DNA of 64,000 nucleotides, from positions 3,405 to 67,404 of the forward strand of contig CAYZOV010000009.1 in the NCBI GenBank assembly GCA_964480525.1. The letters run 5' to 3'. The DNA comes from JAAZZIT01 sp964480525 (lineage in GTDB: Bacteria > Bacillota > Clostridia > Oscillospirales > Ruminococcaceae). A program made the translations under genes and the position numbers. Positions 24,397 through 34,044 of the stretch are shown here, one piece after another (position 1 is the stretch's first letter; every line of letters begins with the position of its first letter). The notes beneath the pieces are model-generated. The model did not search any database and was not told the DNA's origin. It saw only the letters and a program-made list of their open reading frames with translations.

Positions 24397-24431
24397 TATG
24401 GGAATTTTATTTTTATGAAAGGAATGGTTTT

Positions 24432-24935
24432 TTGGCTTTGGAAAACGAAAAGAAAAACGGCAAAACCACAAAAAACACGGCTGAAAAAATCAGAGAACTT
24501 GCACAGCCTTTGTGCGACGATTTGGGATTTTTTTTGTGGGACGTGAGATTTGAAAAAGAGGGTACAACGTGGTATTTGAGAGTGTTTATCGACAAGGACG
24601 GCGGCGTGGATATTGACGATTGCGAGGCTTTTGCAAGACCGTTTGACGAAATCCTTGACCGTGAGGACCCAATCAGCCAGTCGTATGTGTTCGAGTGCGG
24701 TTCGCCCGGACTTGGCAGAGAACTTAAAAGAGCCGAACATTTTGAGGTTTGTATAGGCGACGAAATCAGAGTTAAGACCATAAGACCCGACGAAAACGGC
24801 GAAAGAGAATTTATCGGGGTGCTGGTAAATTACGAAAACAAGGAGTTTGACATTGCGTTAAACGAACAGAAAAAACATTTTAAACTTTCGGAGTGCGCTT
24901 TTGTAAAGCTTTACGACGACGGGGATTTGTTTTAA
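24432..24935 (+). CDS. rimP: Ribosome maturation factor RimP
   Basis: Cytoplasmic factor for 30S subunit maturation, 167 residues. It starts at TTG 24432, seven bases after AAAGGAA. It shows the RimP core: L-G-F-F-L-W-D-V-R-F-E-K-E, then L-R-V-F-I-D-K-D-G-G-V-D-I-D-D-C-E, and V-F-E-C-G-S-P-G-L-G-R-E-L (the S-P-G-L-x-R motif). About 15 lysine-rich residues precede the domain. First gene of the conserved rimP-nusA-infB operon. Confidence 0.95.
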   Translation: MALENEKKNGKTTKNTAEKIRELAQPLCDDLGFFLWDVRFEKEGTTWYLRVFIDKDGGVDIDDCEAFARPFDEILDREDPISQSYVFECGSPGLGRELKRAEHFEVCIGDEIRVKTIRPDENGEREFIGVLVNYENKEFDIALNEQKKHFKLSECAFVKLYDDGDLF

Positions 24936-24990
24936 TTTAAGTTAGTTATGGCAAAAAATATATATTGTTGACAGGAGGAAACAGAGGAAA

Positions 24991-26103
24991 ATGAATAACG
25001 AATTTTTTGACGCACTTAACCTTTTGGCTAAGGAAAACAACATTGAGGTGGACGTTTTGATAGACAAAATCAAGGACGGTATCCTCAAGGCAATTAAGAA
25101 AGATTATCCGGATACGGAAAACGTGCTTATCGACATTAACACCGAAAAGGGTAAATTTGAGATGAAGCTTATCAAAACCGTTGTTGAGGGCGAACCGGAG
25201 GACGAAGCAAACGAAATCAGCCTTGACGAAGCAAAAACAATCTCAAAAAGAGCAAGAGTGGGCGGTACTGTTGAAATCAAGCTTAACAGCGCAAAATTCG
25301 GCAGAGTGGCTGCACAAAAGGCTAAACAGCAAATTAAGGGCGACATAAGAGAGCTTGAAAAAGAAAGACTTTTGGCACAGTACGAGGACAAAGTTCATGA
25401 GTGCGTTTCGGCAACTGTTCAGAAAGTTGAACCGAACACCCTCAACGCCGTACTTACAATTGACAAAAACGAGGTTTATCTTGTCAGAGGCGAACAGATT
25501 CCTAACGAAGTGCTTACACCGGGGGATATTGTTAAGGTGTATGTTTGCGGAATCGCAAACCCTGAAAGAAAACCGTCAATTAAGGTTTCAAGAAAACACA
25601 AAGACCTTGTTAAAAGACTTTTTGAACTTGAAATTCCTGAAATTTACGACGGAACGGTCGAAGTTAAGTCTATTGCCAGAGAAGCGGGTTCAAGAACAAA
25701 AATCGCCGTTTGCAGCAAGGACGCCAACGTTGACGCAATCGGTGCTTGCATAGGTCCGAAGCGTTCGAGAATTTCAAAAATCGTTGAGGAATTAAAGGGC
25801 GAAAAAATCGACATTGTTGTGTGGAGCGAGGACGAAGCGGAATTTATCGGCAGAGCGTTGTCGCCGGCAGAGGTTAAAAAAGTTGAAATTACAAGCGTTG
25901 AACCAAAGGCTTGCAGAGTAGTTGTTCCGAACAACCAACTTTCACTTGCTATCGGAAATAAGGGTCAGAACGCAAAACTTGCGTCAAGACTTACGGGCGG
26001 ATATAAGATTGATATTGTTTCGGAAGAAACCACACAAACAGCGGAAGAACCTGCCAACGAAGTTGTTGACGAAGCCGTGAAGGAAGAAAATGATGAAAAC
26101 TAA
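24991..26103 (+). CDS. nusA: Transcription termination/antitermination factor NusA
   Basis: RNA-polymerase-associated elongation factor, 370 residues, equal to the Bacillus form (no acidic C-terminal repeats as in E. coli). Order: N-terminal RNAP-binding domain (1-130), S1 domain (about 135-200, L-V-R-G-E-Q-I-P-N-E), two KH domains with G-A-C-I-G-P-K-R-S-R-I and L-A-I-G-N-K-G-Q-N-A-K-L-A, and a short acidic tail. ATG 24991 follows GGAGG and AGAGG. Its end overlaps ylxR by 14 bases. It may regulate its own operon through the leader hairpin at 24359. Confidence 0.97.
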   Translation: MNNEFFDALNLLAKENNIEVDVLIDKIKDGILKAIKKDYPDTENVLIDINTEKGKFEMKLIKTVVEGEPEDEANEISLDEAKTISKRARVGGTVEIKLNSAKFGRVAAQKAKQQIKGDIRELEKERLLAQYEDKVHECVSATVQKVEPNTLNAVLTIDKNEVYLVRGEQIPNEVLTPGDIVKVYVCGIANPERKPSIKVSRKHKDLVKRLFELEIPEIYDGTVEVKSIAREAGSRTKIAVCSKDANVDAIGACIGPKRSRISKIVEELKGEKIDIVVWSEDEAEFIGRALSPAEVKKVEITSVEPKACRVVVPNNQLSLAIGNKGQNAKLASRLTGGYKIDIVSEETTQTAEEPANEVVDEAVKEENDEN

Positions 26104-26356
26104 GAAAATTCCTATGAGAATGTGTCTTGGCTGTGGGCAAATGAAGCCGAAAAAAGAACTGGTCAGAGTTGTGAAGTCAAAAGAGGGAGAAATTTCTCTT
26201 GACATTACAGGAAAAAAACAGGGACGTGGGGCGTACATTTGCAAATGCAGAGAGTGTTTTGACAAGGCACGAAAATCAAGAAAATTTGAAAAAGAATTTC
26301 TTTGTAAAATAGAGGAAGAAATTTATAACGGCATGGAAAAGGAGCTTTCGGAATGA
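26090..26356 (+). CDS. ylxR: YlxR (DUF448) RNA-binding protein
   Basis: 88 residues, basic. It has the family motifs P-M-R-M-C-L-G-C-G-Q-M-K-P-K-K-E-L-V-R-V near the start and G-R-G-A-Y-I-C in the middle. It overlaps the nusA end by 14 bases and the ylxQ start by four bases, as in Bacillus. YlxR family members bind RNA and have been linked to RNase P and to transcription regulation; a precise role here is not certain. Confidence 0.92.
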   Translation: MMKTKKIPMRMCLGCGQMKPKKELVRVVKSKEGEISLDITGKKQGRGAYICKCRECFDKARKSRKFEKEFLCKIEEEIYNGMEKELSE

Positions 26357-26664
26357 ATGGCATAATGGGACTTTTGACAATGGCACGACGTGCGGGCAAA
26401 GTGAAAATGGGTATGGATATGACAAAGGACGCCGTGAAAAACGGCGAAGCAAAAGCGGTGCTTGTTGCAAGCGATTTGTCGGAAAAATCCCTCAAAGAAG
26501 TAAAGTATGTCTGCCAAAAAGATAAAGTTGTGAAAATTTATTCCACGGGGCTTTCTATGGAGCAAATCGGATATGAACTTGGGAAAAAAGTGGGGATAAT
26601 CGCACTTTGCGACAAGGGATTTGCAAAAAAAATCAGTACCGTTTTAGAAGAAATTTCGGAATAA
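26353..26664 (+). CDS. ylxQ: YlxQ, L7Ae-type K-turn-binding protein
   Basis: 103 residues, L7Ae/L30e fold: G-L-L-T-M-A-R-R-A-G-K-V near the start, then A-V-L-V-A-S-D-L-S and K-V-G-I-I-A-L-C-D-K-G-F-A. The ATG at 26353 overlaps the ylxR stop (ATGA-type overlap). Members bind kink-turn RNA. The standard position is between ylxR and infB. Confidence 0.92.
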   Translation: MNGIMGLLTMARRAGKVKMGMDMTKDAVKNGEAKAVLVASDLSEKSLKEVKYVCQKDKVVKIYSTGLSMEQIGYELGKKVGIIALCDKGFAKKISTVLEEISE

Positions 26665-26724
26665 CAACAAAAAATTATACGAATTAAAGAAAATAGCAAT
26701 CGGTATAACGGAGGTATCAAGCCT

Positions 26725-29238
26725 ATGAAAGAAAAGAATAAGTATAAACTCAGCGAGCTTGCAAAGGATTTGAACGTTTCCAGTAACGAACTTATAAGCT
26801 TGCTTGCGACAAAATTTGAGGGGGCAAAAAAGACCGTGACGGCTCTTTCTGCCGACGAGGTTAATTTTGTTTTGGAACATTATACACAGAAAAATCAGGT
26901 TAAGGATTTTGGGGAATATTTTACCCAAACAGCCGTAAAACAGCCTGCTAAAACAGAAAAAACGGAAAACGCCGAGAAAAAGGCTAAGGCGCCAAAAACC
27001 GAAAAAACACCTAAGAGTGATAAGCCTAAGCAAAAAGCAGAATCAAAACCTAAGACGGAGAAAAAGGTTGAGAAAAAGGCAGAGCCAAAGACAGAGGTTA
27101 AGGCGGAAGTTAAGGCAGAACCAAAGGCTGAAAACAAGCCGAAGCCAAATGACAAGAAAAAGGAAAAACCTGTGGCAAAGAAAAAAGATTCGGGCATTAA
27201 ACAACAGCTTGTTTCAAACACAAAAGCCGAAGCGGGTTATACAATTGTCAGGGAAGAAACCCAGACAAAACACCACGATACAAGAGGAAGCTATGTAGAG
27301 CTTGACAAGTACAACGAAAAGTACGACAACCTTGCGGGTACTGCAAGAGGTAAAAACAAGGAAAATTATTCCAAAAAGCAGAAACTTACGCAAAAATCAC
27401 AACAGCACAAAAAACAGCAGTTCTCTAACAAGAAAGAAACCGAAGCGGAAAAGCTTAAACGTCTGGAGCTTGAAAGAGCAAGAAAGCAACAGCTTAAAGT
27501 GTTGATTCCTGACGAAATCGTCGTTTCCGAACTTGCAACAAGACTTAAAGTGACAGCGACGGAAGTTATCAAAAAGCTTATGGGACTTGGCGTTTTTGCG
27601 TCAATTAACGAAGTAATCGACTTTGACACGGCGTCGCTTGTTGCGGAAGAACTTGGCGCAAAGGTTGAAAAGGAAGTTATCGTAACAATCGAAGAAAGAC
27701 TTATCGTTGACGAAGAAGATAAGCCTGAAGATTTGGTGGAAAGATGTCCTGTTGTCGTAGTTATGGGTCACGTTGACCACGGTAAAACTTCAATCCTTGA
27801 CAGAATCAGAAATGCAAATATCGCCGAGGGCGAAGCAGGCGGAATTACACAGCATATCGGCGCTTATCAGGTTAAGTATCAGGGAAAAGATATTACGTTC
27901 CTTGACACACCGGGACACGAAGCTTTTACTTCTATGAGAGCAAGAGGTGCGGACGTTACGGATATTGCTATCCTTGTTGTTGCGGCTGACGACGGAATTA
28001 TGCCACAGACGGTTGAATCAATTAACCACGCAAAGGCGGCGGGCGTTTCAATCATTGTTGCAATTAACAAAATGGATAAACCGGCGGCAAACCCTGAAAA
28101 GGTTAAGCAGGAATTAACCGAACACAGCCTTGTTGTTGAAGAATGGGGCGGCGACGTAATTGCTGTGCCTGTTTCAGCTAAAACGGGAATGGGCATTGAC
28201 GAACTTTTGGAAAACATTTTGCTTGTTGCGGAAGTTAAGGAACTTAAAGCTAACCCTAACAGACTTGCAAAGGGTGCGGTTATCGAAGCAAGACTTGACA
28301 AGGGCAAAGGCCCTGTTGCAACAATTCTTGTTCAGAACGGAACACTCAAAACAGGCGACGTAATTATCGCAGGTACTTCCGTTGGTAGAGTGAGAACAAT
28401 GACAAATTCAAAGGGCGAAACCGTTACGCAGGCAGGCCCTAGCTGTCCTGTTGAAATTACGGGTCTTGCAGAAGTTCCGTCGGCAGGCGACACATTTAAC
28501 GCTGTTGCAGACGAAAGACTTGCAAGAGAGCTTGTTGAACAGAGAAAATATAACGCTAAGGAAGAAATTTTCAAACAGTATCAGAAAGTTACGCTTGACA
28601 ACCTCTTCAGCCATATTTCAGAGGGCGAAATGAAAGAATTGCCGATTATTGTTAAGGCTGACGTTCAGGGTTCGGTTGAGGCAGTAAGACAGAGTTTGGA
28701 AAAACTTTCAAACGACGAGGTAAGAGTGCGTGTAATCCACGGCGCAGTAGGTGCAGTCAGCGAAAGCGACGTTATGCTCGCAAACGCTTCAAATGCAATT
28801 ATTGTTGGATTTAACGTTCGTCCTGACCCTGTGGCTAAGAGCAGTGCCGACAGAGATGGCGTGGATATTCGCCTTTACAGAATTATTTATGACGCAATCG
28901 AAGAAATTTCAACAGCTATGAAGGGTATGCTTGCTCCTAAGTACAGAGAGGTTGAAACTGCACGAATCGAAGTTAGACAGGTTTACAAGATTACAAACGT
29001 AGGTCAGGTTGCGGGTTGTTATGTTGTTGACGGAAAAATCGGACGTAACGACCTTATCAGAGTTGTGCGTGACGGTATTATTATCGCCGACGACAAAATG
29101 TCAAGCTTAAAGAGATTTAAGGACGACGTTAAGGACGTTGCAACAGGCTATGAATGTGGTATAACTCTTGAAAAATTCAACGACTTTAAAGAGGGAGATA
29201 TTTTTGAGGGCTATATTATGGAAGAATACAGAGATTAA
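26725..29238 (+). CDS. infB: Translation initiation factor IF-2
   Basis: GTPase that places fMet-tRNA on the 30S subunit, 837 residues. Order: small N-terminal IF2N domain (about 5-55), a low-complexity Lys/Glu/Pro/Ala linker (about 75-155), a second IF2N domain (about 255-310, L-A-T-R-L-K-V-T-A-T-E-V), then the G domain with G-H-V-D-H-G-K-T (G1), D-T-P-G-H (G3), N-K-M-D (G4), and domains II-IV. ATG 26725 follows CGGAGGT. It lies about 60 bp after ylxQ in the same operon. Confidence 0.97.
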   Translation: MKEKNKYKLSELAKDLNVSSNELISLLATKFEGAKKTVTALSADEVNFVLEHYTQKNQVKDFGEYFTQTAVKQPAKTEKTENAEKKAKAPKTEKTPKSDKPKQKAESKPKTEKKVEKKAEPKTEVKAEVKAEPKAENKPKPNDKKKEKPVAKKKDSGIKQQLVSNTKAEAGYTIVREETQTKHHDTRGSYVELDKYNEKYDNLAGTARGKNKENYSKKQKLTQKSQQHKKQQFSNKKETEAEKLKRLELERARKQQLKVLIPDEIVVSELATRLKVTATEVIKKLMGLGVFASINEVIDFDTASLVAEELGAKVEKEVIVTIEERLIVDEEDKPEDLVERCPVVVVMGHVDHGKTSILDRIRNANIAEGEAGGITQHIGAYQVKYQGKDITFLDTPGHEAFTSMRARGADVTDIAILVVAADDGIMPQTVESINHAKAAGVSIIVAINKMDKPAANPEKVKQELTEHSLVVEEWGGDVIAVPVSAKTGMGIDELLENILLVAEVKELKANPNRLAKGAVIEARLDKGKGPVATILVQNGTLKTGDVIIAGTSVGRVRTMTNSKGETVTQAGPSCPVEITGLAEVPSAGDTFNAVADERLARELVEQRKYNAKEEIFKQYQKVTLDNLFSHISEGEMKELPIIVKADVQGSVEAVRQSLEKLSNDEVRVRVIHGAVGAVSESDVMLANASNAIIVGFNVRPDPVAKSSADRDGVDIRLYRIIYDAIEEISTAMKGMLAPKYREVETARIEVRQVYKITNVGQVAGCYVVDGKIGRNDLIRVVRDGIIIADDKMSSLKRFKDDVKDVATGYECGITLEKFNDFKEGDIFEGYIMEEYRD

Positions 29239-29275
29239 GCTGTGTTTTTCGTTTTAATTAAAGAAAGGATAAATT

Positions 29276-29653
29276 ATGGCAAATTTTAAGGCTGGAAGAA
29301 TGAGCGAGGATATTCGCAGAATAGTTTCGGCTAAAATGCGTGAACTTAAAGACCCACGCTTAAAGGGCGCAATGATGCTTACGGTTGTCAGATGCGACGT
29401 TGCAAGCGACGGTTCGTTTGCGAAAATTTACATTTCGAGCCTTGACGGATTCGAGCAGGCTAAGGAAGCTTGCAAGGGTCTTGAAAGCGCAAAGGGCTTT
29501 TTGAAAAGAGAAATCAGCAACGTGTTAAAATTAAGAAAATGCCCCGAACTTAAATTTATCGCCGACAACAGCGCCGAACACAGCGTTGAGATAAACAAGA
29601 TTTTAAAGGGCATTTCAAACAATACTGTAAATGATGATGAAAACGAGGACTGA
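29276..29653 (+). CDS. rbfA: Ribosome-binding factor A
   Basis: Cold-shock factor binding the 30S subunit during maturation, 125 residues. It shows the KH-like RbfA plan: R-M-S-E-D-I-R-R-I-V-S, K-D-P-R-L-K, then A-K-I-Y-I-S and L-K-F-I-A-D-N-S, with an acidic C-terminus. ATG 29276 follows AAAGGAT. It is 37 bp after infB and 34 bp before nrnA. Confidence 0.95.
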   Translation: MANFKAGRMSEDIRRIVSAKMRELKDPRLKGAMMLTVVRCDVASDGSFAKIYISSLDGFEQAKEACKGLESAKGFLKREISNVLKLRKCPELKFIADNSAEHSVEINKILKGISNNTVNDDENED

Positions 29654-29687
29654 TTAAAAAAACTGAAAGAGGGTAAGGCATTTATTT

Positions 29688-30641
29688 ATGGAGTTTTCAA
29701 AGATAAAAAATTTTCTTGAAACCTGCGATAATGTAACAATTCTTACTCATAAGAGTCCTGACGGGGATACTCTGGGCGCAGGGTTTGCACTTTGCAGAGC
29801 CTTGCGTAATATGGGGAAAAAAGCAAACGTGAAAAATTCGGACGAACTGCCTGCAAGGTATGAATTTTTGTACGAGTGGTACGAACCGATGAATTTTGAC
29901 GAAAAAACGGTTATCGCCGTGGATATTGCAGACACAAAACTTTTGGGAAGCAATCTGGAAGAATACGCAGAGGAAAAAAAGATTGATTTGTGCATTGACC
30001 ACCACATTTCAAATGTGTATTATGCAAAATATACCTACGTCAACGCCAGTGCGTCGGCTGCGTGTCAGATTATTTACGAACTTTTCAGATATATGGACGT
30101 AAAATTTGACAAAATAATCGCAAAGTGCCTTTATACGGGAATTGCCACCGATACGGGGTGTTTTAAGTATGAAAATACCACGGCTGCGGCGCACATTGCG
30201 GTCAGCGAACTTATGAAGTATAACATTGATTATGCAAACATAAACCGCCAGATGTTCGATGTAAAAAGTAAAGCAAGACTTAGCGTTGAAAGAGCGATTA
30301 CGGACAAAATGGAGTTTTGGTGCGACGATAGGTGCGCTGTCATAGTTGTGACTACGGAAATGATGGAAAAAAGCGGTATCGAACCTGCGGAATTTGAGGG
30401 GCTTGCATCCATTCCGTTGCAGGTTGAGGGCGTTGACATTGGTATAACCATTAAACAACGCCACGAAAAGGTGTTCAAACTTTCGGTGAGAACAACCGAA
30501 AAAATCGACGCTTCGGAATTTTGCCACGGTTTTGGCGGCGGAGGTCATATCCGTGCGGCAGGCTGTGAAATCGAGGGTACGCTTGACGAGGTTAAGGCGG
30601 TTGTTAAACAAAGAGTTTTGAAACTTTTCGAGGGTGCGTAA
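29688..30641 (+). CDS. nrnA: DHH-family phosphoesterase, NrnA type (nanoRNase / pAp phosphatase)
   Basis: 317 residues. DHH domain: H-K-S-P-D-G-D-T-L-G near residue 22, the metal-binding D-H-H in C-I-D-H-H-I-S-N near residue 104. DHHA1 substrate domain near the end: G-F-G-G-G-G-H-I-R-A-A-G. This matches NrnA, which degrades 2-5 nt RNAs and dephosphorylates pAp; the specific substrate is assumed from family and operon position between rbfA and truB. The stop is followed by the truB start three bases later. Confidence 0.9.
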   Translation: MEFSKIKNFLETCDNVTILTHKSPDGDTLGAGFALCRALRNMGKKANVKNSDELPARYEFLYEWYEPMNFDEKTVIAVDIADTKLLGSNLEEYAEEKKIDLCIDHHISNVYYAKYTYVNASASAACQIIYELFRYMDVKFDKIIAKCLYTGIATDTGCFKYENTTAAAHIAVSELMKYNIDYANINRQMFDVKSKARLSVERAITDKMEFWCDDRCAVIVVTTEMMEKSGIEPAEFEGLASIPLQVEGVDIGITIKQRHEKVFKLSVRTTEKIDASEFCHGFGGGGHIRAAGCEIEGTLDEVKAVVKQRVLKLFEGA

Positions 30642-30643
30642 TT

Positions 30644-31540
30644 TTGAACGGAATAGTCGTAGTTTATAAAGAAAAAGACTGGACGTCTTTTGACGTTGTG
30701 GCAAAACTAAGAGGAATTTTTCACGAAAAAAGAATAGGTCACGGCGGAACGCTCGACCCTATGGCGACAGGGGTTTTGCCTGTGTTTGTGGGCAAATCCG
30801 CCAGAGCTTGCGATATTTTGCCGGACGATAATAAATCCTACAAAGCAGGTTTTATGTTGGGGCAGACCACCGACACTTTGGACGTGACGGGCAAAGTTTT
30901 TTCGTCCTGCAAAAGCGAATGCACAAAAAGTCAGGTTGAGGACATAGCAAGCAGGTTTGTGGGGGATATTATGCAAATTCCGCCAATGTATTCTGCTATA
31001 AAAATCAACGGAAAAAAGCTGTGCAATTTGGCTAGAGAGGGTGTTGAGGTCGAACGCCCTGCACGTCCCGTGACAATTAACAGCATAGAGGTTCTCTCGT
31101 TTGACGAACAAACTCAAAAAGGCGAAATGTTCGTCAGTTGTAAAAAAGGCACATATATTCGTTCGATTATTGACGATATGGGTAAAGCACTGGGCGTGGG
31201 GGCTGTGATGACAGACCTTGAAAGAACCAGCTCCGCAGGGTTTACCGCAGAGCAAAGTTACACCGTGAAGCAGATTGAACAAATTGTCAAAAAAGGTGAA
31301 GCCGAAAACCTGCTTATGAGTGTTGAAAAGGCTTTTGACGGGGTGTATACCGCCAAAATATCCCTTGACCAAAGACTGACAAACCTTTATAAAAACGGGG
31401 TCAAGCTGACTATGGGTCAGGACGGAATGGTTTATAAAAAAGGCACGGAAGATATATTGGTGTACGGATTTGACGGAGAATTTCTGGGGCTTGCAAAAGA
31501 AGTGGACGGTGTTTTAAAAAGCACTAAGAATTTTTACTAA
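30644..31540 (+). CDS. truB: tRNA pseudouridine-55 synthase
   Basis: 298 residues. The catalytic Asp lies in the motif H-G-G-T-L-D-P-M-A-T-G-V-L near residue 42, with Y-K-A-G-F near residue 67 and K-G-T-Y-I-R-S-I near 172. It makes pseudouridine-55 in the T-loop of tRNAs. TTG 30644 lies right after the nrnA stop, with AGGGTG upstream. The C-terminal 60 residues vary from other TruB proteins and look like a short PUA-type region. Confidence 0.95.
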   Translation: MNGIVVVYKEKDWTSFDVVAKLRGIFHEKRIGHGGTLDPMATGVLPVFVGKSARACDILPDDNKSYKAGFMLGQTTDTLDVTGKVFSSCKSECTKSQVEDIASRFVGDIMQIPPMYSAIKINGKKLCNLAREGVEVERPARPVTINSIEVLSFDEQTQKGEMFVSCKKGTYIRSIIDDMGKALGVGAVMTDLERTSSAGFTAEQSYTVKQIEQIVKKGEAENLLMSVEKAFDGVYTAKISLDQRLTNLYKNGVKLTMGQDGMVYKKGTEDILVYGFDGEFLGLAKEVDGVLKSTKNFY

Positions 31541-31559
31541 AAAACAAGGAGGGTTACGT

Positions 31560-32495
31560 TTGGTAAAATTTAATATTTTTAATTGTAACCCTTTGGGAGA
31601 AAAAACCGCCGTGGCGTTGGGGGTTTTCGACGGAGTACACATAGGTCACAGACGGGTTATAAAAACGGCGGTTGACCTTAGAAAAAAAGGTTTGACGCCG
31701 ACGGTTTTTACGTTTGATACGCAAACGGTCATCAAGCGTGGAAGCGTTGTTTTGCCAATTATGAGCGACGTTCAAAAAGAAAAAGTCATGGAAAATTTAG
31801 GCGTTGAGGTGCTTGTCAGTCCCGATTTTGAAAAAGTCAGGGATTATGAACCCGAAAGGTTTGTCAAGGAAATTTTGGCGGACAAGCTTAACGCAAAAGC
31901 GGTTGTTTGCGGCGAAGATTTTTGTTTCGGAAAAGGTGCAAGGGGAAACTGCGAAGCCTTAAAAAAATTCGGGGAAAAGTACGGATTTGAGGTTTTGGTG
32001 ATTCCCGCCGAGGTTTTTCAGGGCGAAGTTGTGTCGTCAAGTCGCATACGAAAAGTCCTTGAACAAGGGGAAATTTCCCTTGCAAACAAAATGCTGGGTG
32101 AGGTTTTTTCTATGGAACTTGAAGTAGTCCACGGAAAACAATTGGGGCGAACATGGAATTTTCCCACAATAAATCAGGAAATCGACCAAAAATACACCCC
32201 TTTGAAATTCGGGGTGTATGCTTCAAAAGTTTACATTGACGGCAAAGTTTACAACGGAGTGACAAATATAGGCGTTAAGCCGACGGTGAACGTTATTACA
32301 AAACCCCTTGCGGAAACGTTTATAATGGGTTTTGAGGGGGATTTGTACGGTCGGGTTTTAAAACTTGAACTGTACGAATTTATAAGAGCCGAAAGGAAAT
32401 TTGCGTCCTTTGAGGAGTTAAAGGAAGAAATCGGAAGAAATAAGGCTTTTGCGAAAAAATATTTTGAAAGGATAGATTTAAATGAACAAGGTTAG
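31560..32495 (+). CDS. ribF: Bifunctional riboflavin kinase / FAD synthetase
   Basis: 311 residues, makes FMN and then FAD from riboflavin. N-terminal adenylyltransferase: G-V-F-D-G-V-H-I-G-H-R-R near residue 22, S-S-S-R-I-R-K near 165. C-terminal flavokinase: G-R-T-W-N-F-P-T near residue 200, then L-K-F-G-V-Y-A-S-K-V. TTG 31560 follows AAGGAGGG. Its end overlaps the gltX start by 14 bases. Confidence 0.95.
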   Translation: MVKFNIFNCNPLGEKTAVALGVFDGVHIGHRRVIKTAVDLRKKGLTPTVFTFDTQTVIKRGSVVLPIMSDVQKEKVMENLGVEVLVSPDFEKVRDYEPERFVKEILADKLNAKAVVCGEDFCFGKGARGNCEALKKFGEKYGFEVLVIPAEVFQGEVVSSSRIRKVLEQGEISLANKMLGEVFSMELEVVHGKQLGRTWNFPTINQEIDQKYTPLKFGVYASKVYIDGKVYNGVTNIGVKPTVNVITKPLAETFIMGFEGDLYGRVLKLELYEFIRAERKFASFEELKEEIGRNKAFAKKYFERIDLNEQG

Positions 32496-33930
32496 AACAA
32501 GATTTGCACCAAGTCCAACGGGATATATGCATATCGGAAATTTGAGAACAGCACTTTTCACTTACATTATCGCTAAGAAAAACGGCGGCGATTTTATTTT
32601 GAGAATTGAGGACACAGACCAGGGACGTTATGTTGAGGGTGCAACAGAGGTTATTTACAAGACCTTGCGTGACTGCGGACTTAACTGGGACGAGGGACCT
32701 GACGTTGGCGGACCTGTTGGACCGTATATCCAGTCGGAAAGAATGGGTATGTTCAAACAGTACGCTGTTGAGCTTGTTGAAAAAGGCGAAGCATATTACT
32801 GCTTCTGCGACAAAGAAAGACTTGAAGAAGTAAAGGCTATTCAGGAAGCAAGCGGTATTATGCCAATGTACGACAGACATTGCCGTAATCTTTCTAAGGA
32901 AGAAGTTCAGGCAAAACTTGACGAGGGTGTTCCTTATGTTATCAGACAAAAAGTTCCACTTGACGGCGAAGTAACATTCCACGACGAACTTTACGGAGAT
33001 ATTACTGTGCCTTGTTCAACCCTTGACGACCAGATTTTGATTAAGACAGACGGTATGCCTACCTACAACTTTGCAAACGTTGTTGACGACCACCTTATGG
33101 GCATAACACACGTTATCAGAGGTAACGAATACCTTGCTTCTGCACCAAAATACAATCTACTTTACGAGGCGTTCGGCTGGGAAATTCCAAAGTATATCCA
33201 CGTTGAACATATTATGAAAGACAAAACTCACAAACTTTCAAAGAGAGATGGCGACGCTTCGTATCAGGATTTGATGGAAAAAGGCTATCTTTCGGACGCT
33301 GTGCTTAACTATATCGCACTTTTGGGTTGGGCGCCAAAGGGCGAAAAGGAAATTTTCACACTTGACGAACTTATCGAAGAATTTGACATTTCGGGTCTTT
33401 CAAAAGCTCCTGCAATTTTCGATTCGGCAAAACTAAAGGCGTTTAACGGCGAATACATCAGAAAACTTTCGGAAGAAGATTTTGAAAAAATGGCTATGCC
33501 GTACATCAAGCAGGCTGTTAAGAGAGAGGACGTAGATTTTTCTCTTATTGCAAAACTTTTACAGCCTAGAACCGAACTTTTCACCGAAATTCCCGAACAG
33601 ATTGACTTTATTGACACTTTGCCTGAATACGACAACGCTCTTTACTGTCATAAGAAAATGAAAACAAACGAGGAAAATTCTCTTGAATCCTTGAAAGCTA
33701 TTTTGCCTGTTTTGGAAAATTTGGGCGACTGGACGCAGGACGCAATTCACGAAGCGCTTTTTAAACTTATCGAAGAAAAGGGCGTTAAGAACGGTATTAT
33801 TTTGTGGCCTTTGCGTGTTGCTGTTTCGGGAAAATCCTTTACACCGGGCGGCGGAATCGAACTCTGCGTAATTTTGGGCAAAGACGAATCTATCGCAAGA
33901 ATTAAAAAAGGTATCGAAAAATTGTCCTAA
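32482..33930 (+). CDS. gltX: Glutamyl-tRNA synthetase
   Basis: Class I synthetase, 482 residues. The HIGH motif is P-S-P-T-G-Y-M-H-I-G-N near residue 10; the KMSKS motif is K-L-S-K-R-D-G-D near residue 250. In Clostridia without GlnRS it normally charges both tRNA-Glu and tRNA-Gln; whether that holds here cannot be told. It overlaps the ribF end by 14 bases, so it is translated as part of the operon, an uncommon neighbour for ribF. ATG 32482 has GAAAGGAT upstream. Confidence 0.96.
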   Translation: MNKVRTRFAPSPTGYMHIGNLRTALFTYIIAKKNGGDFILRIEDTDQGRYVEGATEVIYKTLRDCGLNWDEGPDVGGPVGPYIQSERMGMFKQYAVELVEKGEAYYCFCDKERLEEVKAIQEASGIMPMYDRHCRNLSKEEVQAKLDEGVPYVIRQKVPLDGEVTFHDELYGDITVPCSTLDDQILIKTDGMPTYNFANVVDDHLMGITHVIRGNEYLASAPKYNLLYEAFGWEIPKYIHVEHIMKDKTHKLSKRDGDASYQDLMEKGYLSDAVLNYIALLGWAPKGEKEIFTLDELIEEFDISGLSKAPAIFDSAKLKAFNGEYIRKLSEEDFEKMAMPYIKQAVKREDVDFSLIAKLLQPRTELFTEIPEQIDFIDTLPEYDNALYCHKKMKTNEENSLESLKAILPVLENLGDWTQDAIHEALFKLIEEKGVKNGIILWPLRVAVSGKSFTPGGGIELCVILGKDESIARIKKGIEKLS

Positions 33931-34044
33931 ACTGTCACAACCCTATCACAAAGACGTGGTAATCTTTACTAGGATTATGGGCAAAATCTTTTTAGAAGGG
34001 AGTTATTTTGCACAAATTTTGCGTGCAAAAATACGTTAAAGAAA

